In this document: in pieces, positions 16,197 to 24,669 of the stretch | Layout of the letters: each line of letters begins with the position of its first letter | Position numbering within the stretch: position 1 is the stretch's first letter | Assembly (NCBI RefSeq): GCF_008693065.1 | Contig: NZ_VXKH01000010.1 | Location: forward strand, 1 to 42,507 | Direction of reading: 5' to 3' | DNA from: Corynebacterium tuscaniense | Lineage (GTDB): Bacteria; Actinomycetota; Actinomycetes; Mycobacteriales; Mycobacteriaceae | DNA length: 42,507 nt | Position numbers and translations under genes: made by a program | The notes under the pieces: model-generated | The model's database searches: none | What the model saw: only the letters and a program-made list of their open reading frames with translations | What the model was told of the DNA's origin: nothing

Positions 16197-17357
16197 ATGA
16201 CTGATAGGACTGTCGGCGAGATTGTTGCCGCGTTGGAGGAGGCGTACCCGCCGAACCTCGCGGAGTCGTGGGACGCGGTGGGGCTGATCTGTGGGGACCC
16301 GGCGGAGAAGGTGTCTAAGGTGGCCTTCGCGCTGGATTGCACGCAGGCGGTCGCGGATCGTGCGGTGGAGTTGGGGGCGGATCTTCTGGTGGTGCACCAC
16401 CCGCTGTTGCTGCGTGGGGTGAGCTCGGTGGCGGCGAATACGCCGAAGGGCAAGGTCATTCACACGTTGGTGCGTGGCGGCTGCGCGCTGTTTGCGGCGC
16501 ACACGAATGCGGATTCCGCGCGCCCGGGAGTCTCGGACAAGCTCGCTGAGCTGGTGGGTATCACACCGGGCCGCCCGATCAAGGTCGTTGAGCCGAACTC
16601 GACGGATCTGTGGGGCGTGCACGTGCCCGCCGCGCATGCACAGGAGATGCTGGAGAAGCTTTTCGACGCTGGCGCTGGCACCATCGGCAACTACTCCCAC
16701 TGCAGCTTCGCGTGGGATGGTTCCGGTGGTTTCACCCCGGAGGACGGGGCGGATCCTACTGATGGTGTGGTGGGGGAGCACTACTCGGCGAAGGAAACGC
16801 GAGTGCAGTTTGTGGCGCCGACGAAGCTGCGCGCACGGCTGGTCAGCGTGCTGCGTGAGGTGCACCCGTATGAGGAGCCGGCGTTTGATGTGGTCACCCT
16901 CGAGTACACCGGGGACATCAACACTGCCACCGGTTTGGGCCGCGTGGGTGAGCTGCCGGAGGCGATGACCCTGCGCGAGTTCACCCAGCAGGTGGCCAAC
17001 GCCTTGCCGGTCACGGAGTGGGGCGTGCGCGCTGCGGGGGATCCGGAGCAGATGGTGAAGAAGGTCGCGGTATCCTCCGGTTCCGGCGATAGCTTCTTGG
17101 GGGATGTGGCCCGCCTGGGGGTGGATGTGTACGTTACTTCAGATCTGCGCCACCACCCAGTGGATGAGCATCTGCGCGCCGGCGGTCCCGCCGTCATTGA
17201 CACTGCGCACTGGGCTAGCGAGTTCCCGTGGACCTCGCAGGCCAGCGAGGTTGTGGCCACGGCCTACCCGGATGTACAAACGGAGATTATCTCCCTGCGC
17301 ACGGATCCATGGACGATCTCTGCGCACGCCAACAACGAGACCAACGAGACAAATTAA
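16197..17357 (+). CDS. NIF3-like dinuclear metal centre hexameric protein
   Basis: A 386-residue member of the NIF3/YbgI family in the long form, with a central PII-like insertion (about residues 130-240). Metal-site elements are LLVVHHPLLLRG and AAHTNAD in the first half, and SDLRHHPVDEH plus IDTAHWASE in the second. Family proteins form toroidal hexamers; proposed roles include GTP cyclohydrolase I-like or metal-dependent hydrolysis, but none is settled. The C-terminus ends in NNETNETN. It is 16 bp upstream of the zinc-ribbon gene and heads a three-gene unit with the RNase HI/phosphatase. Confidence 0.93.
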   Translation: MTDRTVGEIVAALEEAYPPNLAESWDAVGLICGDPAEKVSKVAFALDCTQAVADRAVELGADLLVVHHPLLLRGVSSVAANTPKGKVIHTLVRGGCALFAAHTNADSARPGVSDKLAELVGITPGRPIKVVEPNSTDLWGVHVPAAHAQEMLEKLFDAGAGTIGNYSHCSFAWDGSGGFTPEDGADPTDGVVGEHYSAKETRVQFVAPTKLRARLVSVLREVHPYEEPAFDVVTLEYTGDINTATGLGRVGELPEAMTLREFTQQVANALPVTEWGVRAAGDPEQMVKKVAVSSGSGDSFLGDVARLGVDVYVTSDLRHHPVDEHLRAGGPAVIDTAHWASEFPWTSQASEVVATAYPDVQTEIISLRTDPWTISAHANNETNETN

Positions 17358-17373
17358 GTAGGAGTTTGACCCC

Positions 17374-18051
17374 ATGCACTTGGACATTGATAAGCAGCGC
17401 ACCCTGCTCGCTCTCGCTGAGGCGGAGCGTAGTGCAGCGAACCCGGCTCCGAACTCTCCGGAGGAGCAGGAGCTGGCGGAGTTGTTGAAGAAGCGCCCGG
17501 GCCTGGTGAATGCGTCTGCGGCCGCACAGCTTGCTGTGGATGATCTGGAGGCTGAGATCCTGCGCATCCAGGAGGATGAGCGCAAGCTGAAGAAGCGCGA
17601 GCTGGATGACAAGCGGCAGTTGACGGCGGAGACGGATCCGGAGCGTCGCAAGGATTTGGAACATGACCGTTACGCGGCGAAGTCCCGCATTGCTGATCTG
17701 CTCTACGAACTCAAGGAGGCGCACGGCGAGGTCAAGGCTCTGCGCAATAACCGCGATGTGCACGGTGCGAAGTTGGATGAGCTGGACCGCAAGATCGAGG
17801 CAGCCCAGCGCGCAGTGGATGCGTTGCCGGAGAAGGAGCCGGTGAACACAGAGGAGCTGCGCGCGCAGCTGCCGGCATCCATTCTGGGCGTGTACGCCAC
17901 GGTGGGTGCTGCGCACTTCAACGGCCGCACGTGTGGTTCCTGCTTCATTCAGCTGCCGCCAGCTGAGCGCAATGAGATCCTGGCCGTCCCAGCAGATGAG
18001 CTTCCCACCTGCCCCAATTGCGGCACGTTGCTCGTGCGTGACAGCGAGTAG
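17374..18051 (+). CDS. Coiled-coil protein with C-terminal C4 zinc ribbon (CT398/DUF164-type)
   Basis: A 225-residue protein. Residues 1-170 form a long helical coiled coil rich in E, K, R and L. The C-terminus holds a zinc ribbon with Cys187, Cys190, Cys213 and Cys216 (TCGSC and TCPNCG). Members are annotated as possible nucleic-acid-binding proteins; the function is not established. GGAG lies nine bases before the ATG. It sits between NIF3 and RNase HI/phosphatase (gaps of 16 and 3 bp), the order kept in mycobacteria and corynebacteria, which suggests a shared nucleic-acid-related task. Confidence 0.92.
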   Translation: MHLDIDKQRTLLALAEAERSAANPAPNSPEEQELAELLKKRPGLVNASAAAQLAVDDLEAEILRIQEDERKLKKRELDDKRQLTAETDPERRKDLEHDRYAAKSRIADLLYELKEAHGEVKALRNNRDVHGAKLDELDRKIEAAQRAVDALPEKEPVNTEELRAQLPASILGVYATVGAAHFNGRTCGSCFIQLPPAERNEILAVPADELPTCPNCGTLLVRDSE

Positions 18052-18054
18052 CGC

Positions 18055-19182
18055 ATGAAAATCACCATCTACGCCGACGGTGGTTCCCGCGGGAATCCGG
18101 GGGTTGCGGGGTCGGGCAGTGTGCTTTTCGACGCTACCGGGGCACCCCTCGCCGAAATCGCCTACGTCGTTGGTCAAGATGCTTCCAACAACGTGGCCGA
18201 GTACCACGGCCTGCTGCGCGGCCTCGAGGCAGCGCGGGATCTAGGGGCGACAGAGGTGGATGTCTTCATGGACTCCAAACTCGTCGTGGAGCAGATGTCT
18301 GGCCGGTGGAAGATCAAGCACCCAGACATGAAGAAGTTGGCGCTGGAAGCCCGTGATCTGGCGCAGAGTTTCCAGAGCGTGTCCTACAACTGGGTGCCGC
18401 GAGAGAAGAACAAGAAAGCCGATGAGCTATCGAACGTGGCCATGGATGCCGCTGCGAAGGGGGCCAAGCCGGGCATCATTGATGTCGGCCAGGAACCTGC
18501 GAAGGCTACGAGCGGCAAGAGCCATGTGGTAGCCAGCCCCGCCCATTGGCACGGCACGGATGCACCGCGCACACGCTTTGTGCTGCTGCGCCACGGCCAG
18601 ACGGAACACTCCGCGGACAAGCGCTACAGCGGTTCATCGGACCCCCAGCTGACGGAGTTGGGCTGGAAGCAGGCGCGCCGGGCAGCGGAGGCTGTGTCCA
18701 AGCTGGGGCAAATTGACCGCATCATCGCATCTCCCACCACACGTACCCAGGAAACCGCGAGTGCGTGCGCGGAGGCCCTCGGCGTCACCGCCGGGGATGT
18801 GGTCACCGTGGATGGGTTCCGGGAAGTGGACTTCGGGGACTTCGAGGGGCTCACCAGGGATGAAGCGCAGGAAAAGTATCCGGACGAATTCGCCGCATGG
18901 CAGGCCAGCACCACGCAGGCGCCGCCGAACGGGGAATCCCTGAGTGCTCTGCATCGCCGCATCACCCGCGCCCGCTTGAAACTCCAAGAGGAGTACGAGG
19001 GCGAAACGGTACTGGTGGTTACCCACATGACCCCCATCAAGTCCGTCATCCGGCAGGCGCTGGAATCCGGCCCGAACACGTTTAGCCACGTGTTCTTGGA
19101 CCTCGCCTCCATTTCCATCATCGAGTTCTACGGGGAAATGGGCGTGGTGCGCTGCGTCAATGACGTCGCTCACTTCCGCTAG
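18055..19182 (+). CDS. Bifunctional RNase HI / histidine phosphatase
   Basis: A 375-residue fusion. Residues 1-135 are RNase H type I, with the DEDD residues Asp8, Glu49, Asp73 and Asp123; it cuts the RNA strand of RNA-DNA hybrids. Residues about 172-375 are a histidine (acid/phosphoglycerate-mutase-like) phosphatase with LLRHGQTEHS (phospho-His180) and VTHMTPIK near the end. A linker of about 35 residues joins them. The same fusion is known in mycobacteria, where the phosphatase half acts on alpha-ribazole phosphate-like substrates. It starts three bases after the zinc-ribbon stop, so translation is likely coupled. rnpB follows on the same strand. Confidence 0.94.
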   Translation: MKITIYADGGSRGNPGVAGSGSVLFDATGAPLAEIAYVVGQDASNNVAEYHGLLRGLEAARDLGATEVDVFMDSKLVVEQMSGRWKIKHPDMKKLALEARDLAQSFQSVSYNWVPREKNKKADELSNVAMDAAAKGAKPGIIDVGQEPAKATSGKSHVVASPAHWHGTDAPRTRFVLLRHGQTEHSADKRYSGSSDPQLTELGWKQARRAAEAVSKLGQIDRIIASPTTRTQETASACAEALGVTAGDVVTVDGFREVDFGDFEGLTRDEAQEKYPDEFAAWQASTTQAPPNGESLSALHRRITRARLKLQEEYEGETVLVVTHMTPIKSVIRQALESGPNTFSHVFLDLASISIIEFYGEMGVVRCVNDVAHFR

Positions 19183-19209
19183 ATTTCCATGAAATACGCA
19201 CGGGCAGAG

Positions 19210-19215
19210 TACAGT
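19210..19215 (+). promoter_or_regulatory. -10 box of rnpB
   Basis: TACAGT lies 6 nt before the first base of the mature RNA. No good -35 is seen. Confidence 0.45.
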
Positions 19216-19221
19216 GGCGGT

Positions 19222-19635
<414 letters not shown>

Positions 19636-19658
19636 AGTTTCTGCCAGAATGGGCCGAC

Positions 19659-21056
19659 ATGAAGCTTTACGCAGCGCCACTTGATTTCCGCCCGATCGCC
19701 ACTGAATTCAAGGTGCCCACGGATTTCACGCCCGAATTGCACGAGGCAGCTGCGCACGCGACGGACAGGTATGCAGATGTGCGTATCGACGCCCGCTGGA
19801 TCCCCCTCGTCACCATCGACCCCGCCAGCTCCAAGGACTTGGACCAGGCAGTGGCCATTGAGCGCCGAGGCGAAGGCTTCCGCGTGTACTACGCCATCGC
19901 GGATGTGGCAGCATTCATTGAGCCGGGTGGTGTTTTACATCAGGAATCACTCGAGCGAGGCCAAACCATCTACCTGCCGGATGAACCCGCGCGATTGCAT
20001 CCGGAGGAGTTGAGTGAGGGGTCGGCGTCGCTTCTGGCGGACGTCGATAGGCCAGCTGTGCTGTGGACCTTCGACCTGGACGCGGCGGGCGAGATTGAGT
20101 CCGTGGACCTTGTCCGCGCGATGGTGCATTCGGTGGCGCGCTTGGATTATGACGGTGTGCAGGCGGACCTTGAAGCGGGCCAACTTCATCCCTCGATTGA
20201 GTTGCTCCCGCAGGTGGGGGAGTTGCGGGCGGCGTCGTCGTTACGCAGAAAAGCAATCAACTTGCGCCTCCCGTCCGTGCGCGTACGCGAAGGCGAAGGC
20301 GATGAGTATGAACTCATCATTGAGCCGCGCCACAAAGTGATGGACTACAACTCGGAGATCTCCCTGCTCACTGGCATGGCAGCCGGTCAGATGATGCAGG
20401 CGGCTGGAACGGGCTTTCTGCGCACGCTGCGACCGGCAGAAAACAGTGCTGAGCAGACCTTCCGTTCAGAAGCATGGGCACTGGGGTATGCGCTTGCACA
20501 AGACACGGACATCGGGCTGTTCCTGCACTCTGTAGATGCGGACACCCCGCGTGGCATGGCCATCATGCGTGAAGCGCAGAAGCTTCTGCGTGGCGCGGGA
20601 TACGTGGATGTGGCGGAGAAGGAACCGGAGATTCACGCTGGCATTGGAGGCTACTACTCGCACGTGACCGCGCCGTTGCGTCGCCTGGTGGATCGCTATG
20701 CCACGGAGGTATGCCTGGCGTTAAGCGCCGGCACTGAGGTACCGCAGTGGGTGCGCGAGGATGCGCCGACGGTGCTGAAAACCATGATGCGCACAAACCA
20801 GTTGGCTAACACCGTGGATCGGGCCTGCCTTAACTTCACGGAGGCCACCGTGCTTCAACCGTGGGTCGGCCACAATTTCCAAGCTGTGGTCATGCAGACG
20901 AATGAATCCGCTGGCACTGCCCGCGTGTTCATCCTGGACCCGCCAGTTCTGGCCGAATGCGCAGGCCAACCCGCTGAAGCGACGGAAACAATGCTCTCCT
21001 TGATCCACGCAAACCCGCAGGAACGCGATGTACTCTTTGCGTGGCCGGCGGACTAG
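19659..21056 (+). CDS. RNB-domain exoribonuclease (RNase II family)
   Basis: A 465-residue 3'-5' exoribonuclease of the RNase II/R family in a short form without obvious cold-shock or S1 domains. The RNB signature is IDPASSKDLDQA (53-64) with acidic Asp54, Asp60 and Asp62 positioned to bind Mg. It is followed by YAIADVAAFI, then RGQTIYLPDEPARLHPEELS and GGYYSHVTAPLRRLVDRYA near residue 330, as in the family. It probably degrades unstructured RNA in the cytoplasm. The start is ATG at 19659, 24 bp after rnpB; CAGAAT at 19645-19650 may be a leaderless-type -10. It ends four bases into the convergent GHMP gene. Confidence 0.92.
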   Translation: MKLYAAPLDFRPIATEFKVPTDFTPELHEAAAHATDRYADVRIDARWIPLVTIDPASSKDLDQAVAIERRGEGFRVYYAIADVAAFIEPGGVLHQESLERGQTIYLPDEPARLHPEELSEGSASLLADVDRPAVLWTFDLDAAGEIESVDLVRAMVHSVARLDYDGVQADLEAGQLHPSIELLPQVGELRAASSLRRKAINLRLPSVRVREGEGDEYELIIEPRHKVMDYNSEISLLTGMAAGQMMQAAGTGFLRTLRPAENSAEQTFRSEAWALGYALAQDTDIGLFLHSVDADTPRGMAIMREAQKLLRGAGYVDVAEKEPEIHAGIGGYYSHVTAPLRRLVDRYATEVCLALSAGTEVPQWVREDAPTVLKTMMRTNQLANTVDRACLNFTEATVLQPWVGHNFQAVVMQTNESAGTARVFILDPPVLAECAGQPAEATETMLSLIHANPQERDVLFAWPAD

Positions 21057-22309
21057 CCGTCCACGCTTGCAGGCTCGCCCTGCGTGACCTCCATGACGGC
21101 CAGGCCATCAGCGGCAAGATCCGCCATCAGGTTGTCCGCGTCTTTGGCTGGCACGTACGCGATGACTGCCTGCGACATCCCCGCTGCCGCCGGGCGGGCA
21201 GCACGCACCCCACGCAGGGTGAGTAGCTCTACCAGCTGCTCTGGCACGGGCAGCCCAGGGGTCTGTGCCGGAGTGTTGATGATTGCGAAGAATTCATCCC
21301 CATGCATGGAACGCAACGCCTTCGCAGCGAGGATGGCCTGGTTCGTCTCCGTCTCGCAGAACACCACCCAAGCACGAGCTGCCTCCAGCTTGGGTGCAGA
21401 ATCGGCCCCGTTTACCTGGCGGCGAGCATCCACCCACTCCACCACGCGTTCTGAGGCCTCTGGCAACTGGCGCAAGGAACTGACACCGAAATTTGTGCAG
21501 GCATCATCGATGAACTGACGGCCCTTCGTCACAGAATCAGCCTTATCTGCGAAGACCTCGTCGAAACCTGCGGCCACCGCGAAGATGCGCACGTCTTCCC
21601 GGATCGGGTGCGGAGCCTGAGTCAAGGAACCATCCGCGTAATCGACAACGGAGACCGTTCCCCCAGCCCCCCGCATCGCAGCCGAATGACGGGAGCGCAC
21701 CACGGGCACATCGGAGAAAGTCTTCGCTGACTGCGAGGCGATCTCGGCGAGGCGGGTGCGCAGGGGAGCAGTATCAATATCTGAATCATCCGCAAGCAAC
21801 GCCAAGCACAATGCCGCGTCCGTGGCGTGAAGTGCACCCAAGCCGGAGCCCAGCGGGATGTCGGACACTACCGTGATATCCACACCGCTCGTGTCCCGGG
21901 AGAGCATTTGCCGACCAATCAAGGTGTTCACCAGACCACCCAAACGAACCGCCAAGCCGCGCGGAGGTTCATCTTGCGTTGATGGTGCGTCCGCAGCGGC
22001 AAAAGAACTAAAACCAGAATCGCTCAGCTGCGCCAGCTGCGCGCCCTCAACTTGATCAGCGATTTCCTGGCCCGCAAAATCTGTGTGCACTGCGATCATG
22101 TTGTCTACGCGAGGACTCACCGCAACCGCAGCCCGCACCCCCGCCAAGCCCACCACAGTAACCCCACCGAAGTGGTCAGCATTCTCGCCGATAACCATAA
22201 ACGTGCCTGGCGCACTAGCTACATGGCGAGGGAAGTTTCCCGTCACGCTTTGGTGCAGCTGCTCCACGCGGGTGGTAGCGGGGGTCTGCGGTGCGGTCCA
22301 CACAGGCAT
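21053..22309 (-). CDS. Galactokinase-like GHMP-family protein with degenerate motifs
   Basis: A 418-residue protein with galactokinase-like architecture. Motif 1 is APGTFMVIGENADHFGGV (33-50), where functional galactokinases have GRVNLIGEHTDY. The ATP-binding motif 2 is PLGSGLGALHATDAAL, lacking the usual run of serines. Motif 3 near the C-terminus is RPAAAGMSQAVIAYV instead of GGGFGG. Either the substrate has changed or kinase activity is lost. ATG at 22309 is preferred because AAGGA lies eight bases upstream; another in-frame ATG is at 22333. No galT or galE neighbour is present. C. glutamicum has a similar gene annotated galK near glnA2 (from memory). Confidence 0.75.
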   Translation of the reverse strand: MPVWTAPQTPATTRVEQLHQSVTGNFPRHVASAPGTFMVIGENADHFGGVTVVGLAGVRAAVAVSPRVDNMIAVHTDFAGQEIADQVEGAQLAQLSDSGFSSFAAADAPSTQDEPPRGLAVRLGGLVNTLIGRQMLSRDTSGVDITVVSDIPLGSGLGALHATDAALCLALLADDSDIDTAPLRTRLAEIASQSAKTFSDVPVVRSRHSAAMRGAGGTVSVVDYADGSLTQAPHPIREDVRIFAVAAGFDEVFADKADSVTKGRQFIDDACTNFGVSSLRQLPEASERVVEWVDARRQVNGADSAPKLEAARAWVVFCETETNQAILAAKALRSMHGDEFFAIINTPAQTPGLPVPEQLVELLTLRGVRAARPAAAGMSQAVIAYVPAKDADNLMADLAADGLAVMEVTQGEPASVDG

Positions 22310-22421
22310 GGATAAAGTCCTTCTGCTCGGCATTTAATTACAGCCACAACAGTACCAACGCGCCATGTAGCCTTGGTGGTGTAGTACGCGGGGCAGGCCC
22401 GCTCCAGGAAAGGAGCCAACA

Positions 22422-22628
22422 ATGGCAGACGAGAAATTCTATTTTGATCCCACCACCCACGAAGTCACCCAAGGCAAAGAGACCTCCTGGGATAACCGCA
22501 TGGGCCCCTATGACACCCGAGAAGAAGCCGAGCACGCCCTTGAAAAAGCAGCGGAGCGCAACAAACAGGCCGAAGCCCAAGACGAAGAAGACGACGACTG
22601 GGGTCAACCAGCATCGTGGGAAAAATAA
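22422..22628 (+). CDS. Small acidic SPOR-like conserved protein
   Basis: A 68-residue protein, MADEKFYFDPTTHEVTQGK onward, with the segment NRMGPYDTREEAEHALEKA and an acidic tail with DEEDDDWG. This pattern belongs to a small conserved actinobacterial family often annotated as SPOR-domain-containing; the function is unknown. The ribosome binding site AGGAAAGGAG lies upstream of the ATG at the right distance. It is cytoplasmic. The stop codon is inside the left arm/loop of a strong hairpin (22615-22645). Confidence 0.82.
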   Translation: MADEKFYFDPTTHEVTQGKETSWDNRMGPYDTREEAEHALEKAAERNKQAEAQDEEDDDWGQPASWEK

Positions 22629-22645
22629 CCAGCTATTTTCCCACG
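22615..22645 (+). terminator. Hairpin at the end of the small acidic gene
   Basis: A perfect 10-bp stem, CGTGGGAAAA (22615-22624) and TTTTCCCACG (22636-22645), with an 11-nt loop containing the stop codon. It would work as an A/T-tract-containing terminator in either direction. Confidence 0.6.
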
Positions 22646-22647
22646 AA

Positions 22648-22679
22648 GCAGAGGGATGAGCGGTTAATCGTCCCTCTGC
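22648..22679. terminator. Second hairpin between convergent genes
   Basis: GCAGAGGGA (22648-22656) pairs perfectly with TCCCTCTGC (22671-22679); the loop is 14 nt. It overlaps the stop of the CYTH-CHAD gene. There is no T-run, so it may act as a 3'-end stabiliser or roadblock. Confidence 0.45.
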
Positions 22680-24277
22680 CCTGACTTCTTGAAGGCCTTT
22701 TGCACCTTGGCTAGGGCCTTCGGATACTTCCTCAGCGCTTTGTCACCACGCTCAATTTCGTGCTGGTAGAGCATGCCGTACGTGAAGGTGTCCTCGCCGT
22801 GGCGGCGTGCCCGGGCGGTGAACTTTTCTAACCGCTGGCGGGTAGCCACTGAATCCTGGTACTCGCCAAGAACATCCTGGGCCTTCGCGCAGGCCTTGAT
22901 GAGCTTCTTCGTGTCCAGCTCAGAGGCTTCCGCGGCGACAGCGCAGTAACGCAACTTCTTCACGGCCTTGCGCACATCGTGAAGGGCGTCGGCGCGATCC
23001 TGCCACGTCAGCGGTTCCTTACCTGCGCCGGCTTGAAGCTGCTCAGCCTGCTCAAAGCGGGTAAGCACCTTCGAGTAGGCCTCGGAGAGATGCTCAAAGA
23101 GGATGTCGGCGGGTGCCACAGCAGCTTCCTCTGTGCCTTCAGCCTCGTGGACAATGCCCGCCGTGAGAGGTGGGGAAGCAAGGGTGGCATCCAAGTCGTC
23201 GAGAAGCTGCAGGTAGCGCGGGGAGCTGAGGGCTTTCACAATGCGCTTATGGGCACGCTCATACTTGCGGCGCATGGTATCGCGGATGCGTGTGGCAGCG
23301 ATGTCGTCGATCATGCCGGAGGTATCGGCATCAAGCTGAGTAACCAGGCGATCCTCCACAACCTCAGCATCGCGTGCAACACCCAACAGGTCAGCAAGGA
23401 GTTTGAGTTCAGCTTCGAGCGGATGAACCTGATCGGCGTTGAGGATCCCTTCGAAGGTGGCAAGGAGGCTGCGCAATTCACGGGTGGCCACGCGCATCTG
23501 GTGGACAGAATCAGGCTCATCAGCGCGCACCTTCGGGTCGTTGACCACCAGCTTGTTGCGCTGGGTGCGCAGAGCGTCCATGACAACGTGGACAGGTGAA
23601 TCCGACGCGAACTGCTCCAGTGCGGTGGTATCCATGTGCGGTGGCAGAGGCGCTTGGTTCACCGAATCGCCCAAGGCGGTGGTGAGCTTGGACGGGGACT
23701 CGGCGACGCGTGCCCCCTGGTTCAACAGTAAAGACGTGGCTTCGTGGAGAAGGGCTGCGCCGTCCAACCGTTCATGCACGGCGGGACTCAGTTCCACCTC
23801 CCACTCGCGCCAGGACTTCTCTTGACCACCGGGCAGGAAGGACTGGGCGGTGACACGGTCATCACAAAACTCGGCGATCACCTCTCCGTCCGCACCAAGA
23901 ATGAGAGTCTCCGTACGGGTGTTATCCACCCGCGCGATGGGCGCGAACGCCTCATTCCGCACGATCGCGCGAACTGCCTCGAGAAGCTCTTCCGGCGGGG
24001 TAGTCGCATCACCCAGTGGTGCGTGAAGTTCAGTCCGGCCGATATCGCCAGGGAGCTTGATATGCCAGCCATCATCATTGCCGCCGGTGCGTCGGCGCAG
24101 CGTGATCTTCGCGAGGGTCAAACGCAAATCAGGAGTGTCGTAGTAGATTGCCGACAGATTTCGCTCAACCGGATCGGCGAGGGACTCAGCCGCAGTCAAC
24201 TGCATAAGATCAGGCACAGCCGTGGTGTCATCGACGGCAAACTTGGACTCGACTTCAAGGAAGATTTCGGAGCTCAT
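22664..24277 (-). CDS. CYTH-CHAD domain protein
   Basis: A 537-residue two-domain protein. Residues 1-200 are a CYTH/triphosphate tunnel metalloenzyme domain: the hallmark ExExK is EVESK (Glu8, Glu10, Lys12), followed by IYYDTPDLRL, ITLRRRTGG, WHIKLPG and further alternating acidic/basic strands. Residues about 235-520 are a CHAD helical bundle with conserved basic residues (HQMRVATRELRSLLATF, HDVRKAVKKLRYCA). The combination points to inorganic triphosphate or polyphosphate binding or hydrolysis in the cytoplasm. ATG at 24277 is chosen, with AGAAGGA about 12 bases upstream. A homologue is near glnA/glnE in M. tuberculosis (Rv2226, from memory). Confidence 0.92.
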   Translation of the reverse strand: MSSEIFLEVESKFAVDDTTAVPDLMQLTAAESLADPVERNLSAIYYDTPDLRLTLAKITLRRRTGGNDDGWHIKLPGDIGRTELHAPLGDATTPPEELLEAVRAIVRNEAFAPIARVDNTRTETLILGADGEVIAEFCDDRVTAQSFLPGGQEKSWREWEVELSPAVHERLDGAALLHEATSLLLNQGARVAESPSKLTTALGDSVNQAPLPPHMDTTALEQFASDSPVHVVMDALRTQRNKLVVNDPKVRADEPDSVHQMRVATRELRSLLATFEGILNADQVHPLEAELKLLADLLGVARDAEVVEDRLVTQLDADTSGMIDDIAATRIRDTMRRKYERAHKRIVKALSSPRYLQLLDDLDATLASPPLTAGIVHEAEGTEEAAVAPADILFEHLSEAYSKVLTRFEQAEQLQAGAGKEPLTWQDRADALHDVRKAVKKLRYCAVAAEASELDTKKLIKACAKAQDVLGEYQDSVATRQRLEKFTARARRHGEDTFTYGMLYQHEIERGDKALRKYPKALAKVQKAFKKSGQRDD

Positions 24278-24669
24278 AGGAATGTGCATCCTTCTTTTGC
24301 TGACGGTGGATAGGGGCACGATCGCGCCAGACACCGCAGAACCTCACGGTGCGGGACTCACCTCACAGTTTACTCCCTCACAGGGCAGGGTTAAGGGGGA
24401 GAAAATGTCTCTGAACGCCGTGATGCGGGGGAGCTGGTCTGTCCCATCGTGCTGAATTGCCCGGTGAGGCGTTTGTGGTTGCCGGGGCCTTGTGTGGTGA
24501 TGGGCTGGTTGGACGATCCGGTTTGACTATCGCCTTGAATCACGATCAGTGTCCTGGGGTTTTGCCTCGCGGTGATCACTATTGTCAAACCGAACCACAC
24601 AGCCTGTTTTTGGGCATGCCGAAAGACCAGCTGTTGCTGGCTTTCGACATGAGGTGTGAGGTGTCTCGC
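24278..24669. other. Gene-free stretch with inverted repeats between CYTH-CHAD and HNH genes
   Basis: No convincing gene is seen in these 392 bases. They hold two notable inverted repeats. One pairs a TCCGGTTTGACTAT-like segment near 24520 with the complement of ATTGTCAAACCGAA near 24580. The other is a near-perfect 16-bp hairpin at 24615-24651. The CYTH-CHAD promoter must lie near 24280-24340. Confidence 0.6.
24615..24651. repeat. Long hairpin 3' of the HNH gene
   Basis: CATGCCGAAAGACCAGC and GCTGGCTTTCGACATG pair over 16 positions, with one mismatch and one bulge, around a TGTT loop. It lies 18 bp beyond the HNH stop on that gene's strand. There is no T-run on either side. It could be a terminator or an end of a mobile/repetitive unit. 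Confidence 0.6.
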
